Origin: Bacillota bacterium | GTDB taxonomy: Bacteria > Bacillota > Clostridia > Lachnospirales > Lachnospiraceae | Assembly: GCA_023411215.1 (NCBI GenBank) | Contig: JAEYOY010000061.1 | Coordinates: 1-59,424 of the forward strand | Reading direction: 5' to 3' | Length of the DNA: 59,424 bases | In this document: positions 1 through 7,877 of the stretch, piece after piece | Position numbering within the stretch: the stretch's first letter is position 1 | How the letters are laid out: every line of letters starts with the position of its first letter | Notes under the pieces: model-generated | Told to the model about the DNA's origin: nothing | The model's database searches: none | Seen by the model: the letters and a program-made list of their open reading frames with translations, nothing else | Translations under genes and position numbers: made by a program

Positions 1-724
1 ATGCCGCATGTCGTACAACACTTCTATGCCAATCACGAAAACATCCAAGACGAATTTTCTTTGCTCCAGAAATTTCATTCATTCCAATTGTTATACAAAA
101 TCTTGGCATATCATCAAGTGCACCATTAAGGTCACCAATAGAGTTAACTGCTCTTGTTTCTTTTGCAATTTCAAGTATTCTTGTCTTAAGGCTTAAGAAT
201 TCCTCAGGACTTAATTCATCCGAAGCTTCATTAAAGGCTACATGCCCATTAATTCCAATTCCACCAAAGCATATATCCACGCCACCTAAGCGTTCAATTA
301 ATTGAGGGATATATTTAATGTTATCCGGATCCGGAAAAACACGATGGGATTCTGGCATCACTAAGTCTTCCTCTATTTTAGAGTACACATTGCGATCCAT
401 AAAGCCACGGAAACTAAGTCTGTGTTCTTTTGAAATCCACTGCTTGTCGTCCGTAAGATACTCATCCATATTAATAAACCAAACATCCTTTAAGCTAACC
501 TTTTCTTCATTCACCATCTTCACAAAATATGGATACTGTCCCACCGGTCCTACCGGACAGATAAACACAGTTTTCTCTCCCATTGCATTTTTTCGTTTGA
601 TCTCCGCTAGCATTTCCACAGCCATTGCCTTGAATACAGCATCATTATTCTCCCTAACAATGAGCGGAATTTTCGGATTATTTAGTAACTCTTCTTTATT
701 ATAGTAATAGTAATTATGATACAT
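1..724 (-). CDS. NagB-family glucosamine-6-phosphate deaminase/isomerase-like protein, partial (C-terminus outside window)
   Basis: The minus strand is open from an ATG at 724, preceded by AAAAGGAGAAAAT, to the window edge, about 241 codons. The translation contains INMDEYL, which matches the NagB motif holding the catalytic Asp, and GGIGINGHVAFNEA, which matches the sugar-phosphate-binding GGIGxxGHIAFNEP loop. Both are hallmarks of cytosolic enzymes converting glucosamine-6-phosphate to fructose-6-phosphate and ammonia. The N-terminus, rich in Tyr, is unlike typical NagB, so it may be a paralogue acting on another amino-sugar phosphate. It lies downstream of the ABC genes at 0.9-3.8 kb on the same strand, separated by a hairpin repeat. 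Short plus-strand ORFs here are its shadows. Confidence 0.82.
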   Translation of the reverse strand, partial: MYHNYYYYNKEELLNNPKIPLIVRENNDAVFKAMAVEMLAEIKRKNAMGEKTVFICPVGPVGQYPYFVKMVNEEKVSLKDVWFINMDEYLTDDKQWISKEHRLSFRGFMDRNVYSKIEEDLVMPESHRVFPDPDNIKYIPQLIERLGGVDICFGGIGINGHVAFNEASDELSPEEFLSLKTRILEIAKETRAVNSIGDLNGALDDMPRFCITIGMNEISGAKKIRLGCFRDWHRSVVRHAA

Positions 725-782
725 ATTTTCTCCTTTTCTATTTCGTAAATGAATGTTAACTAGCTGCTTTTATATAGTAACA

Positions 783-893
783 ATAGGGGCTGTTGCATAA
801 TGTTCTTAAACAGATAAGGTAAGGATAACATGCATTCCATAATGCTATTATCCTTACCTTTAACTATTCTATTCATTATGCAACAGTCTCTAT
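783..893. repeat. 111-bp MITE-like inverted repeat or extended hairpin
   Basis: The ends ATAGGGGCTGTTGCATAATG (783-802) and CATTATGCAACAGTCTCTAT (874-893) are inverted repeats matching at 18 of 20 positions. Nested inside is a perfect 13-bp inverted repeat (816-828 with 848-860) and a short GCATT/AATGC pair, so nearly the whole element can fold. The termini resemble insertion-sequence ends, suggesting a non-autonomous element. It could also terminate transcription of the binding-protein gene ending at 937, although no clear T-run follows on that strand. Confidence 0.6.
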
Positions 894-936
894 CTTACCG
901 TACATAACTACCGACATTTGTCGGAAGTATCTTTAT

Positions 937-2010
937 TTAATATTCTCCGGCTTCCACCATAACATCTAACATAACATAGTCCGTAACCGCCGGATTACCC
1001 TCTACCGCTCCTGCTGCAATAAAGTTATCCTTCTGTAAATCATAATGTCCTTCTACCCAGCCATTTGTTGCTCCTACAGCCACTTCTTTTCCTGTTAACC
1101 ACTCTGCATCACCACGCTGTGCATATACAGTTTCTGTGTCCTGTGCTACCTGTTTTGCAATTAATTCAGCGGTTTCCTCATAATGATCATCTGCAGCATA
1201 ATCCATTGCTTTGAACAGTGCGCGTGTGAATCTTACTAAGATATCTCTATTTTCTTTCGCATAATCAGGCATTGCAATCCAGCTTGCTAATGATACCGTT
1301 TTATCAGAGAAGGTAAGATTGTCTGTTAGTTTTGTAGCATCCGGCATTTCATCCAGGATTTTTAAGCTATTCGGTGACCAGGTAGCTGCTGCATCAACAC
1401 CACCGGATAACATTGCAGTAACAATTGCGGATGCATCCATATCCACTGCTTTAATATCATCCATAGTCATACCTGCTTTTGCTAATGAGTTAAGCAGAAT
1501 ATCCTCACTGGAACTTCCTGATGAGTATGCCACTTTCTTTCCTGCGAGATCTTCAACAGAAGTGATTCCTTTTCCACCGATTAATGCATCACCATTAGAA
1601 ATATGGGATAATGCAAAGATGGTTGCCTGCCCGTTAATGGCGAGTTTATGTGCTCCCTGTCCAATGTAACCAATATCAATACTTCCTGATTCCATCGCTG
1701 CTATAATTGTAGGCCCATCCTGGAATTCGGTTAACTCAACTGTAATTCCCTCTTCTGCCAAATAGCCCTGCGCTATGGCATTTTCGATCGCCCAAAGACT
1801 TCCATAATTAGGCATATAAGCAACGGATAATGTTACTGGCTCCACGCTAACCTCTGGTTCTACGGTATCCGCTCCCTGTGTACCTTCATTTTCTGTTTGC
1901 GGAGCAGCTGTTGGGGCCACCTCCGGTGTTTCTGCCTTACTTCCGCATCCAGTCAACATACCTACGATCATCGCTGTTGCCAAAAATACACTCAATACCT
2001 TCTTCTTCAT
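937..2010 (-). CDS. ABC transporter substrate-binding lipoprotein, nitrate/sulfonate/taurine (NMT1/SsuA-like) family
   Basis: This 357-residue protein starts with a lipoprotein signal peptide (MKKKVLSVFLATAMIVGML) and lipobox LTGC (Cys22), followed by a low-complexity Glu/Thr/Pro linker. The body fits the periplasmic-binding fold of the SsuA/TauA/ThiY group (SVAYMPNYGSLWAIENAIAQ, then GPTIIAAMESGSIDIGYIG and a hinge around residue 150). It should be anchored outside the membrane and deliver a small anionic or heterocyclic solute to the permease and ATPase encoded just upstream on the same strand (2245-3791). AAGGAGGA precedes the ATG. The substrate cannot be read from sequence: sulfonate, taurine, nitrate and thiamine-precursor importers share this architecture. 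Confidence 0.85.
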   Translation of the reverse strand: MKKKVLSVFLATAMIVGMLTGCGSKAETPEVAPTAAPQTENEGTQGADTVEPEVSVEPVTLSVAYMPNYGSLWAIENAIAQGYLAEEGITVELTEFQDGPTIIAAMESGSIDIGYIGQGAHKLAINGQATIFALSHISNGDALIGGKGITSVEDLAGKKVAYSSGSSSEDILLNSLAKAGMTMDDIKAVDMDASAIVTAMLSGGVDAAATWSPNSLKILDEMPDATKLTDNLTFSDKTVSLASWIAMPDYAKENRDILVRFTRALFKAMDYAADDHYEETAELIAKQVAQDTETVYAQRGDAEWLTGKEVAVGATNGWVEGHYDLQKDNFIAAGAVEGNPAVTDYVMLDVMVEAGEY

Positions 2011-2244
2011 TGTCCTTCCTCCTTATTGTTTTGTATTATATTGGAATTACTTACTTTTACATACTCCAGCTTTTCGATTCCATTATTATTAAAATTCCTT
2101 CCTGTCTTGCTAATAGCTTTTGTACATTAAGCAAAAATATGATGCTATATTTTTTATTTAATATTTTTCAATGGAAGTAATTATCAATATTTAATTTGAC
2201 TAGCACCTTCGATGTATCCTTACATTCTTGCTTTCGGCGTATTC

Positions 2245-3036
2245 TTACTTTCTTACCTCAAGGTATTCCTGGTACACCTGACTCCAAATATAATTCTTTA
2301 ACTCTATAAATTTCGGTGCCATCCTGGTTTCCTGATTACGAGGATATGGAATATCAATATTCACGACTTCTTTAATACGTCCGGGCCTTGCACTCATAAT
2401 AATTACCTTTTGTGCCAAAATAATAGCCTCATCTACATCATGAGTAATAAAGAAGCATGTCTTTCTTTCTTTTTCCCAGGTTTCAAGAAGCTCTTGCTGA
2501 AGCTGTGCTCTTGTCTGCGCATCCAATGCTCCAAATGGCTCGTCCATCAACAGAATGGAGGGATTCACAGCATATGCTCTAGCGATGGCAACTCTCTGTT
2601 TCATACCACCGGACAGCTCCTTCGGATAATGATTTACGAAATCCTCTAGCTGCACCATTTTTATATACTTCATTGCAATCTCTTCTGCTTCTTTTCCCTT
2701 AATTCCTTTTAATTTCAGGCCAAACATAACATTCTTCTTAACAGTCAGCCATGGGAATAATGCATACTGCTGGAATACAACCCCTCGCTCTGTACCGGTT
2801 CCGTTTACTTCTTTCCCTTCACAAAAAACCTTACCGGAGCTTGGCTCTGATAACCCTGCTATAATATTCAGTAATGTGGATTTCCCGCAGCCTGAGGGTC
2901 CAACTACACAAATAAATTCATTTTCCTTAATGTCAAGATCAACACCGTTTAAGGCAATCATTTCACCATTTCTGGTATTAAAGACCTTTCTAACATTGTC
3001 AATTTTAACTTTTACACTTCTCTCTTCTCCTGCCAT
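2245..3036 (-). CDS. ABC transporter ATPase, SsuB/TauB-like
   Basis: A 263-residue cytoplasmic nucleotide-binding subunit with Walker A GPSGCGKSTLL, Q-loop FQQYALFPW, signature LSGGMKQR, Walker B ILLMDEPFGALD and switch His in FFITHD. The Q-loop and the MxFGL segment after it are usual for the SsuB/TauB/NrtD branch, which powers import through SsuC-type permeases. The start overlaps the end of the permease gene by 25 nt, and AGAAAGGAGG lies just before it, indicating translational coupling. A 234-nt gap then separates it from the binding-protein gene; I see no gene in that gap. Confidence 0.9.
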   Translation of the reverse strand: MAGEERSVKVKIDNVRKVFNTRNGEMIALNGVDLDIKENEFICVVGPSGCGKSTLLNIIAGLSEPSSGKVFCEGKEVNGTGTERGVVFQQYALFPWLTVKKNVMFGLKLKGIKGKEAEEIAMKYIKMVQLEDFVNHYPKELSGGMKQRVAIARAYAVNPSILLMDEPFGALDAQTRAQLQQELLETWEKERKTCFFITHDVDEAIILAQKVIIMSARPGRIKEVVNIDIPYPRNQETRMAPKFIELKNYIWSQVYQEYLEVRK

Positions 3037-3791
3037 CCTGTGTACCTCCTTTCTAAGAATTTAACGAATTTTTCTACCAGCATTCCAATGATACCAATGA
3101 TTATGATATATAAAAGCATGGGTGCCGATTCAAAGCTGTTATTTAAAGATCGGATTCTCATACCCAAACCAGCAACCGCTCCTGTGGATTCTGCCGCGAT
3201 CAGCGTGGTTAATGCAGTAGAGCTTCCTAATCGAATTGCTGTGATAATAAATGGTAATGTTGCCGGTGCAATTACTTTAAAGAAAATATCCTTATCATTC
3301 GCACCTAATACTCTTGCTGCTTTTATCAAGGTTGCATCTACATTAACAACACCCTGGTAGATTGTAACTGTCATAATTAGGAAGGTTGCAATGGTAATGA
3401 CAATAATCTGTGGTTTTCGGCCCACACCTGCAGATATCACAACCAATGGTACATATGCCAGTGGCGGTATGTTACGGACAAACTGAATCCACGGTTCGAG
3501 TATGTTTCTGACCGGTGCATACCAAGCCATTAAAATTGCAGTAGGCAGAGACAATGCAAAGCCAATCGCAAAGCCTGCAATAACCGAAATCAAACTGCTT
3601 GTAATATCTGTCCAAAATACCCCTCGTGATATCATAGTTCCCATTGACTTCAACGTAAGAATGATGTTTGGAAAGCTTCTTGCTGTCCGCGGATTTAGTG
3701 ATAAAAGCCACCACAAAACCATTGCTGATACAAGCGAAATAAGCAACCAAGCCATTTTAGGAATTTTGTTGACCTTTTTTTTATTATTCAT
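3012..3791 (-). CDS. ABC transporter permease, SsuC/TauC-like
   Basis: A 259-residue membrane protein with about six hydrophobic segments. It contains the BPD_transp_1 coupling motif around residues 155-175 (LIKAARVLGANDKDIFFKVI), which docks on the ATPase. Its order is permease, ATPase, binding protein, all on the minus strand, so it heads this transport operon. AAGGAGAGGCAT precedes the ATG. The family moves sulfonates, taurine, nitrate or thiamine precursors; nothing here decides which. Confidence 0.88.
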   Translation of the reverse strand: MNNKKKVNKIPKMAWLLISLVSAMVLWWLLSLNPRTARSFPNIILTLKSMGTMISRGVFWTDITSSLISVIAGFAIGFALSLPTAILMAWYAPVRNILEPWIQFVRNIPPLAYVPLVVISAGVGRKPQIIVITIATFLIMTVTIYQGVVNVDATLIKAARVLGANDKDIFFKVIAPATLPFIITAIRLGSSTALTTLIAAESTGAVAGLGMRIRSLNNSFESAPMLLYIIIIGIIGMLVEKFVKFLERRYTGWQEKREV

Positions 3792-3976
3792 ATGCCTCTC
3801 CTTATTCTCTAGTTGTTTTGTTCTAATGTTATTTTATCACCCTGTTAAATAATTTTAAGGTTGAAATTTTTTCACCCTTTTTCTATTCATATAAGATGTC
3901 TACTTTATGGCTAGAAGATAAACATTCTCTCCAAAAAGACATATATGAATAAACAAACGTTATAAGGAGTGCATTC

Positions 3977-4039
3977 ATGAATATTACATTGAATTCTGAG
4001 AATGATCAGATAAGAGTAAATACAATAGTGCCGACTTAA
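3977..4039 (+). CDS. possible 20-residue small ORF or 5' gene relic
   Basis: ATAAGGAGTGCATTC precedes an ATG with proper spacing, and the reading frame gives MNITLNSENDQIRVNTIVPT followed by TAA. It is the only element with a convincing ribosome binding site in the 3792-4235 intergenic region. An imperfect hairpin follows (AGGATAACAATCAT at 4051-4064 pairing with ATGATTATTATCCCT near 4083-4097). It may be a truncated gene start or a short peptide; I recognise no family. Confidence 0.3.
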   Translation: MNITLNSENDQIRVNTIVPT

Positions 4040-4180
4040 TATGCAAGATTAGGATAACAATCATTTTTACACGAAGCGTTTTATGATTATTATCCCTATT
4101 AAAATTAATGCTTACCTTATTTGCTTACTTACCATTCAATCCTCTTCATCGCATTAATTAGTCTTGAAGCTTTAACAAAA

Positions 4181-4216
4181 GTGCTAACCACTAATATTCA
4201 GATTAATGATTAGCAC
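4181..4216. terminator. bidirectional hairpin terminator
   Basis: GTGCTAACCACTAAT (4181-4195) pairs imperfectly with ATTAATGATTAGCAC (4202-4216). A run of A precedes it on the plus strand, giving TTTTGTT after the stem on the minus strand, so it ends the binding-protein transcript that stops at 4236. TATTTTTAT follows on the plus strand, so it could work both ways. Confidence 0.75.
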
Positions 4217-4235
4217 TATTTTTATACTTTATTTA

Positions 4236-5756
4236 CTATCTTTCCAAATATTTTTCAGCAGTATAATTTTCCATCGTATCCCAATTCTTGAATTCAAAGT
4301 CTGCTGCAGATATTGAAACACCACTATCTGCTACTTTCTTAATTGATTCATCCCACATAGCTTGAGTACGTTCTGATAAAAGTGCAAGTTCCGCTTTATA
4401 GTCAACACTTTGTGCTAAAACACCTTGTACTATCTCACCTAAGCTTGGAGTTATCGCTTTTACTTCTGCGTAAACGAGAGAGGTATCTGAATTTGCAACA
4501 ATTGGATCTGGTGCCAATGCTGCAGCTTCATTATTTAACCTATAGTAATCCAACATTACCGGATCAACCATGTGCTTCTCATTTACAGCATCAATAACAG
4601 ATACAAATCCGCCATCTTCCACTAAACCAGCTTGATAATCTTCTGAATATAAAGCCATTAAGTACTTCGCAGCTGCTTCTGGATTCTCACAATTTGATGA
4701 AATACCCATCCAAGCTTGAGATCCTAAATAATGTGGTTTCCCTTTCGCGCCGTCGTCCGGAGTTGGAAGTGCCATTACACCAAAATCAAGATCAGGATTT
4801 TCTGTTCTCCAGGTAGAGATGCACCATGCACCCTGAACGATAAATGCTGCCTGATTTTGAGCAAATAATGCACGTGCCTCCGGAGCTTTTAATGTAGTTG
4901 AGTTTGGATGGAAGCTTCCATCCTTAACCATGCTGTCATAGAAATCAAATGCTTTTACCACACCTTCAGAATTCAAGCTATTCTTACCATCTTCCATAAT
5001 AATGGAAGAAGTATCAATAATTTTTGCACCTTCTAAGCTAGCCAAAGAACTAAGTAATAATTCTAATCGGTTTACTTGCGCACCGCTATCAATAATACCA
5101 AAGAATTTACCTTTACCTGCATCTGTAATTTTCTTACATACTTCTCTAAACTCGCTCCATGTTTTTGGAAGCTCAGATTCATCAATGCCCGCTTCTTTTA
5201 ATACGTTTTTGTTGTAGTACATTAAGGTATTAATGATATTGGCTGCCTCCGGCAATGCATATACCTTTCCATCCACTGATGTAATGCCTTCATTTAATGC
5301 ACCGTCAGAGAATTTTCCAAAGAAATCTTCTGAAACGTAATCATTCAATGGCATATACCAATTCTCTTCTACGACGGTACTCAATTTAATTCCTCCCGGT
5401 ATAGGGAAGAGATCTGGCGCATTACCCGCTTTAATTGCTGAAATAACTGTTTCTCTAAATTGATCAACCGTTAAAACAGTATACTCAATTTTAATGTTTG
5501 GATTTTCCTCCATGAATTTTTTATTAAAAGCCTCACGTCTCACCTTAGTGCTATCACTCCAGTCAACGATTTTTAGAACGATTTCTTCCTCTTCTGTTGC
5601 ATCAGTGTTAGCTTGTCCCTTGTCTTGATCTTCTTTATTTGTTACTCCCGCATTATCTATGTCTTCCTTGTTGCCAACTTTTACACCACAACCAGCCATA
5701 GAAAGAATCATAATAACTGTTAATAATAACGCAATAAATCTAGTTCTTTTTTTCAT
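4236..5756 (-). CDS. CUT1 sugar ABC transporter substrate-binding lipoprotein
   Basis: A 506-residue extracellular lipoprotein with signal MKKRTRFIALLLTVIMILS and lipobox MAGC (Cys23). The body is a family-1 solute-binding protein (MalE/UgpB type), with the typical NPNIKIEYTVLTVDQFRETV and the pattern ALFAQNQAAFIVQGAWCIS that closes the ligand cleft. It is the last gene of a minus-strand operon after two permeases (7583 to 5800). No ATPase is encoded with it. The divergent DUF4838 and ROK genes suggest an oligosaccharide, perhaps one containing hexosamine, but the ligand is an inference. Confidence 0.88.
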   Translation of the reverse strand: MKKRTRFIALLLTVIMILSMAGCGVKVGNKEDIDNAGVTNKEDQDKGQANTDATEEEEIVLKIVDWSDSTKVRREAFNKKFMEENPNIKIEYTVLTVDQFRETVISAIKAGNAPDLFPIPGGIKLSTVVEENWYMPLNDYVSEDFFGKFSDGALNEGITSVDGKVYALPEAANIINTLMYYNKNVLKEAGIDESELPKTWSEFREVCKKITDAGKGKFFGIIDSGAQVNRLELLLSSLASLEGAKIIDTSSIIMEDGKNSLNSEGVVKAFDFYDSMVKDGSFHPNSTTLKAPEARALFAQNQAAFIVQGAWCISTWRTENPDLDFGVMALPTPDDGAKGKPHYLGSQAWMGISSNCENPEAAAKYLMALYSEDYQAGLVEDGGFVSVIDAVNEKHMVDPVMLDYYRLNNEAAALAPDPIVANSDTSLVYAEVKAITPSLGEIVQGVLAQSVDYKAELALLSERTQAMWDESIKKVADSGVSISAADFEFKNWDTMENYTAEKYLER

Positions 5757-5799
5757 TTTTTTCTCTCCTTTTTATTTATTATAATAAATATGTTTTCAC

Positions 5800-6630
5800 T
5801 TAGCTTTTCACTGCACCCGCGAGTCCATCAACAAAGTATTTTTGCGTAGCTATGAACACGAGAATTACCGGAAGGACTGCAATACATGCTCCTGCAGCAA
5901 TACCTGTCCAGTCTACTACATTTTCGCCCCTCAAAGCATAGAGTCCTACCGCCAAGGTACGAATCTGTGGATTGTTTAATGTAACAATGAGTGGTAATAA
6001 AAATGAATTCCATGTCCAAATACTTTGCATAATAACAACGGTAACCATAATGGGCTTTGCCAGTGGAAACATAATATTACTATAAGTTCTAAAAAATCCA
6101 CTACCATCTATATTTGCTGCTTCCTCCATTTCTTTTGGGATCGTAGCATAAAAACCTGAAAACAACATTAGGAAGATCACATGTCCACCGCCGGATTCTG
6201 CTAAGATCAGACCCAAAATACTCTGTTCCAGTCCCATTGCCTTTAACAACTCATAAACCGGCATTACAGTAAATACCAATGGAATCGTAATACTTGCCAA
6301 AAGTACTGTTAAAATTAATTTTTTTCCCACAAAGCTAAACCGTCCGAGAACGTATCCCGCAAAAGAGGATGATAAAAGAACGATGATAACTACAGAAACA
6401 GTAACAATAATTGTATTTTTGAAATATACTCCAAAATTTGCGTTATTCCAGGCTCGTATAAAGTTATCAAGTTGAAATGACTCTGGTATCAGGTTAAGAC
6501 CACTTCCAAAAAACTCATTTTGAGTCTTAAACGCGGCTGATATCATCCACAGGAACGGATAAACCCAAAAGAATGCAATAATACATAACAAAATATATAC
6601 GATAAGCTTACCGACCGAAAATTGTTTCAT
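5800..6630 (-). CDS. CUT1 sugar ABC transporter permease, MalG-like
   Basis: A 276-residue inner-membrane permease with six hydrophobic segments. It has the EAA coupling motif EMEEAANIDGSGFFRTYSNI around residues 165-185 and the C-terminal QKYFVDGLAGAVKS that is standard for MalG/LacG subunits. It pairs with the MalF-like subunit encoded 11 nt upstream. TAGGAGGTAACAGC precedes the ATG. The complex would be energised by an ATPase encoded elsewhere. Confidence 0.9.
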   Translation of the reverse strand: MKQFSVGKLIVYILLCIIAFFWVYPFLWMISAAFKTQNEFFGSGLNLIPESFQLDNFIRAWNNANFGVYFKNTIIVTVSVVIIVLLSSSFAGYVLGRFSFVGKKLILTVLLASITIPLVFTVMPVYELLKAMGLEQSILGLILAESGGGHVIFLMLFSGFYATIPKEMEEAANIDGSGFFRTYSNIMFPLAKPIMVTVVIMQSIWTWNSFLLPLIVTLNNPQIRTLAVGLYALRGENVVDWTGIAAGACIAVLPVILVFIATQKYFVDGLAGAVKS

Positions 6631-6641
6631 GCTGTTACCTC

Positions 6642-7583
6642 CTACATGACTTTCTTTTTATTCAACATACCTTTTACCAAGTTACCAACAATGCCGATGA
6701 ATACAACTAATAAGCCAAATGTAACTGCAGCCGCGCTGGCATATCCAAGCCTTGGTACGCCATTGGAACTAGTGTATGCTGTTCGATAAACAAATGTTGC
6801 AGCCATGTCTGTTGCAAAAAAAGGTCCACCCGCTGTCATGGTCTGAACTAAATCAAATACTTTTAACGAACTAATTACACACAGAACAGTAATGATGCCT
6901 CCCGTTGGCAATATAATTGGAAATACTATTTTGGAAAAGGTTTGCCATTTGCTGGCTCCATCAATTTCTGCTGCTTCATATAAATCCTTCGATACACTCT
7001 GTAAAGCAGCAATCCAATAGATCATGTAGGTTCCAACATCTTTCCATACTCCGACTATTACCACAACGATCATTGCTGTTTTAGCACTACCTAACCAATT
7101 CACACCTTTGACTCCCAGTAAACCCAAGAATTGATTTACGGAACCAGTACCACCGAAAATAAACATCATAATAATACCAACAATGGAAGTTGTCGTTATA
7201 ACAGGTATGAAAAAAACGGTTCGAAATAAGGTTGATCCCTTCTTGATTACACTGTTAAATATGTAGGCCAATGCAAGGGATATAGATAATAAGAGCGGAA
7301 CACATAATATCATATACATAAAACTATTTTTTACTGCATTGATAAAAAGCGTATCTTTCATTAACTCTTTATAATTGTTCATTCCTACAAACAATGCATT
7401 TGATGTCATACCCGACCATTCTAATGTAGAATAAAATACACTCGTTATGATCGGATATCCCAAAAATAGTACATATAATAGAAGAGTCGGTAGCATAAAT
7501 GACCAGCACCATAGATTAATTCGAAGTCTCTTCTTTCTTTTCAGAGAATGTCCTGTATCTACCTTTAAAGATTTTACAATCAT
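6642..7583 (-). CDS. CUT1 sugar ABC transporter permease, MalF/UgpA-like
   Basis: A 313-residue permease starting with a basic cytoplasmic tail, then LWCWSFMLPTLLLYVLFLGYP, the typical first membrane segment. The EAA loop is YEAAEIDGASKWQTFSKIVF around residues 203-222. It is the first gene of a three-gene import operon (MalF-like, MalG-like, binding protein). A promoter candidate lies at 7650-7678. The intergenic space with the DUF4838 gene is shared, so both directions may respond to the same repressor (ROK or LacI nearby). Confidence 0.9.
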   Translation of the reverse strand: MIVKSLKVDTGHSLKRKKRLRINLWCWSFMLPTLLLYVLFLGYPIITSVFYSTLEWSGMTSNALFVGMNNYKELMKDTLFINAVKNSFMYMILCVPLLLSISLALAYIFNSVIKKGSTLFRTVFFIPVITTTSIVGIIMMFIFGGTGSVNQFLGLLGVKGVNWLGSAKTAMIVVVIVGVWKDVGTYMIYWIAALQSVSKDLYEAAEIDGASKWQTFSKIVFPIILPTGGIITVLCVISSLKVFDLVQTMTAGGPFFATDMAATFVYRTAYTSSNGVPRLGYASAAAVTFGLLVVFIGIVGNLVKGMLNKKKVM

Positions 7584-7649
7584 TTTATTCGCCTCTCTTA
7601 ATATAATTAGTTTTATTTTATAATCAATAGTTTATTGTCACTAACCGAA

Positions 7650-7678
7650 ATCATATCATAATTATTTTGATAGAGCAA
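7650..7678 (-). promoter_or_regulatory. candidate sigma-A promoter of the sugar importer operon
   Basis: On the minus strand TTGCTC (-35, 7673-7678) and TATGAT (-10, 7650-7655) are 17 bp apart. The heptamer GTCACTA occurs on either side, at 7637-7643 (downstream of this -10) and 7708-7714, and could be part of a shared operator for the divergent genes. This is pattern matching only. Confidence 0.45.
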
Positions 7679-7877
7679 CATATATTTCTTACAAAATAAT
7701 AATATTAGTCACTATTAAAGTATTCCATTGCATTTTTTTGTGCATTTCTTATATTTACACAGGAGTAACATCTCTGTTAATATATTTATAAAATATAATC
7801 AATTATACTTGATGCAGCTCTGTTTAAAGGAAATAACATTTAAACATCTACAACTAAGAGGCAAAGGAGAATCTTAC

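Noticed and set aside
8..704. Plus-strand ORFs of 62 and 128 codons at the left edge
   Set aside because: They lie antisense to the NagB-family gene, whose motifs are clear, and have no ribosome binding sites.
3792..3976. SAM or TPP riboswitch before the sulfonate-type importer
   Set aside because: The upstream region is short, AT-rich and lacks conserved S-box or THI-box blocks.
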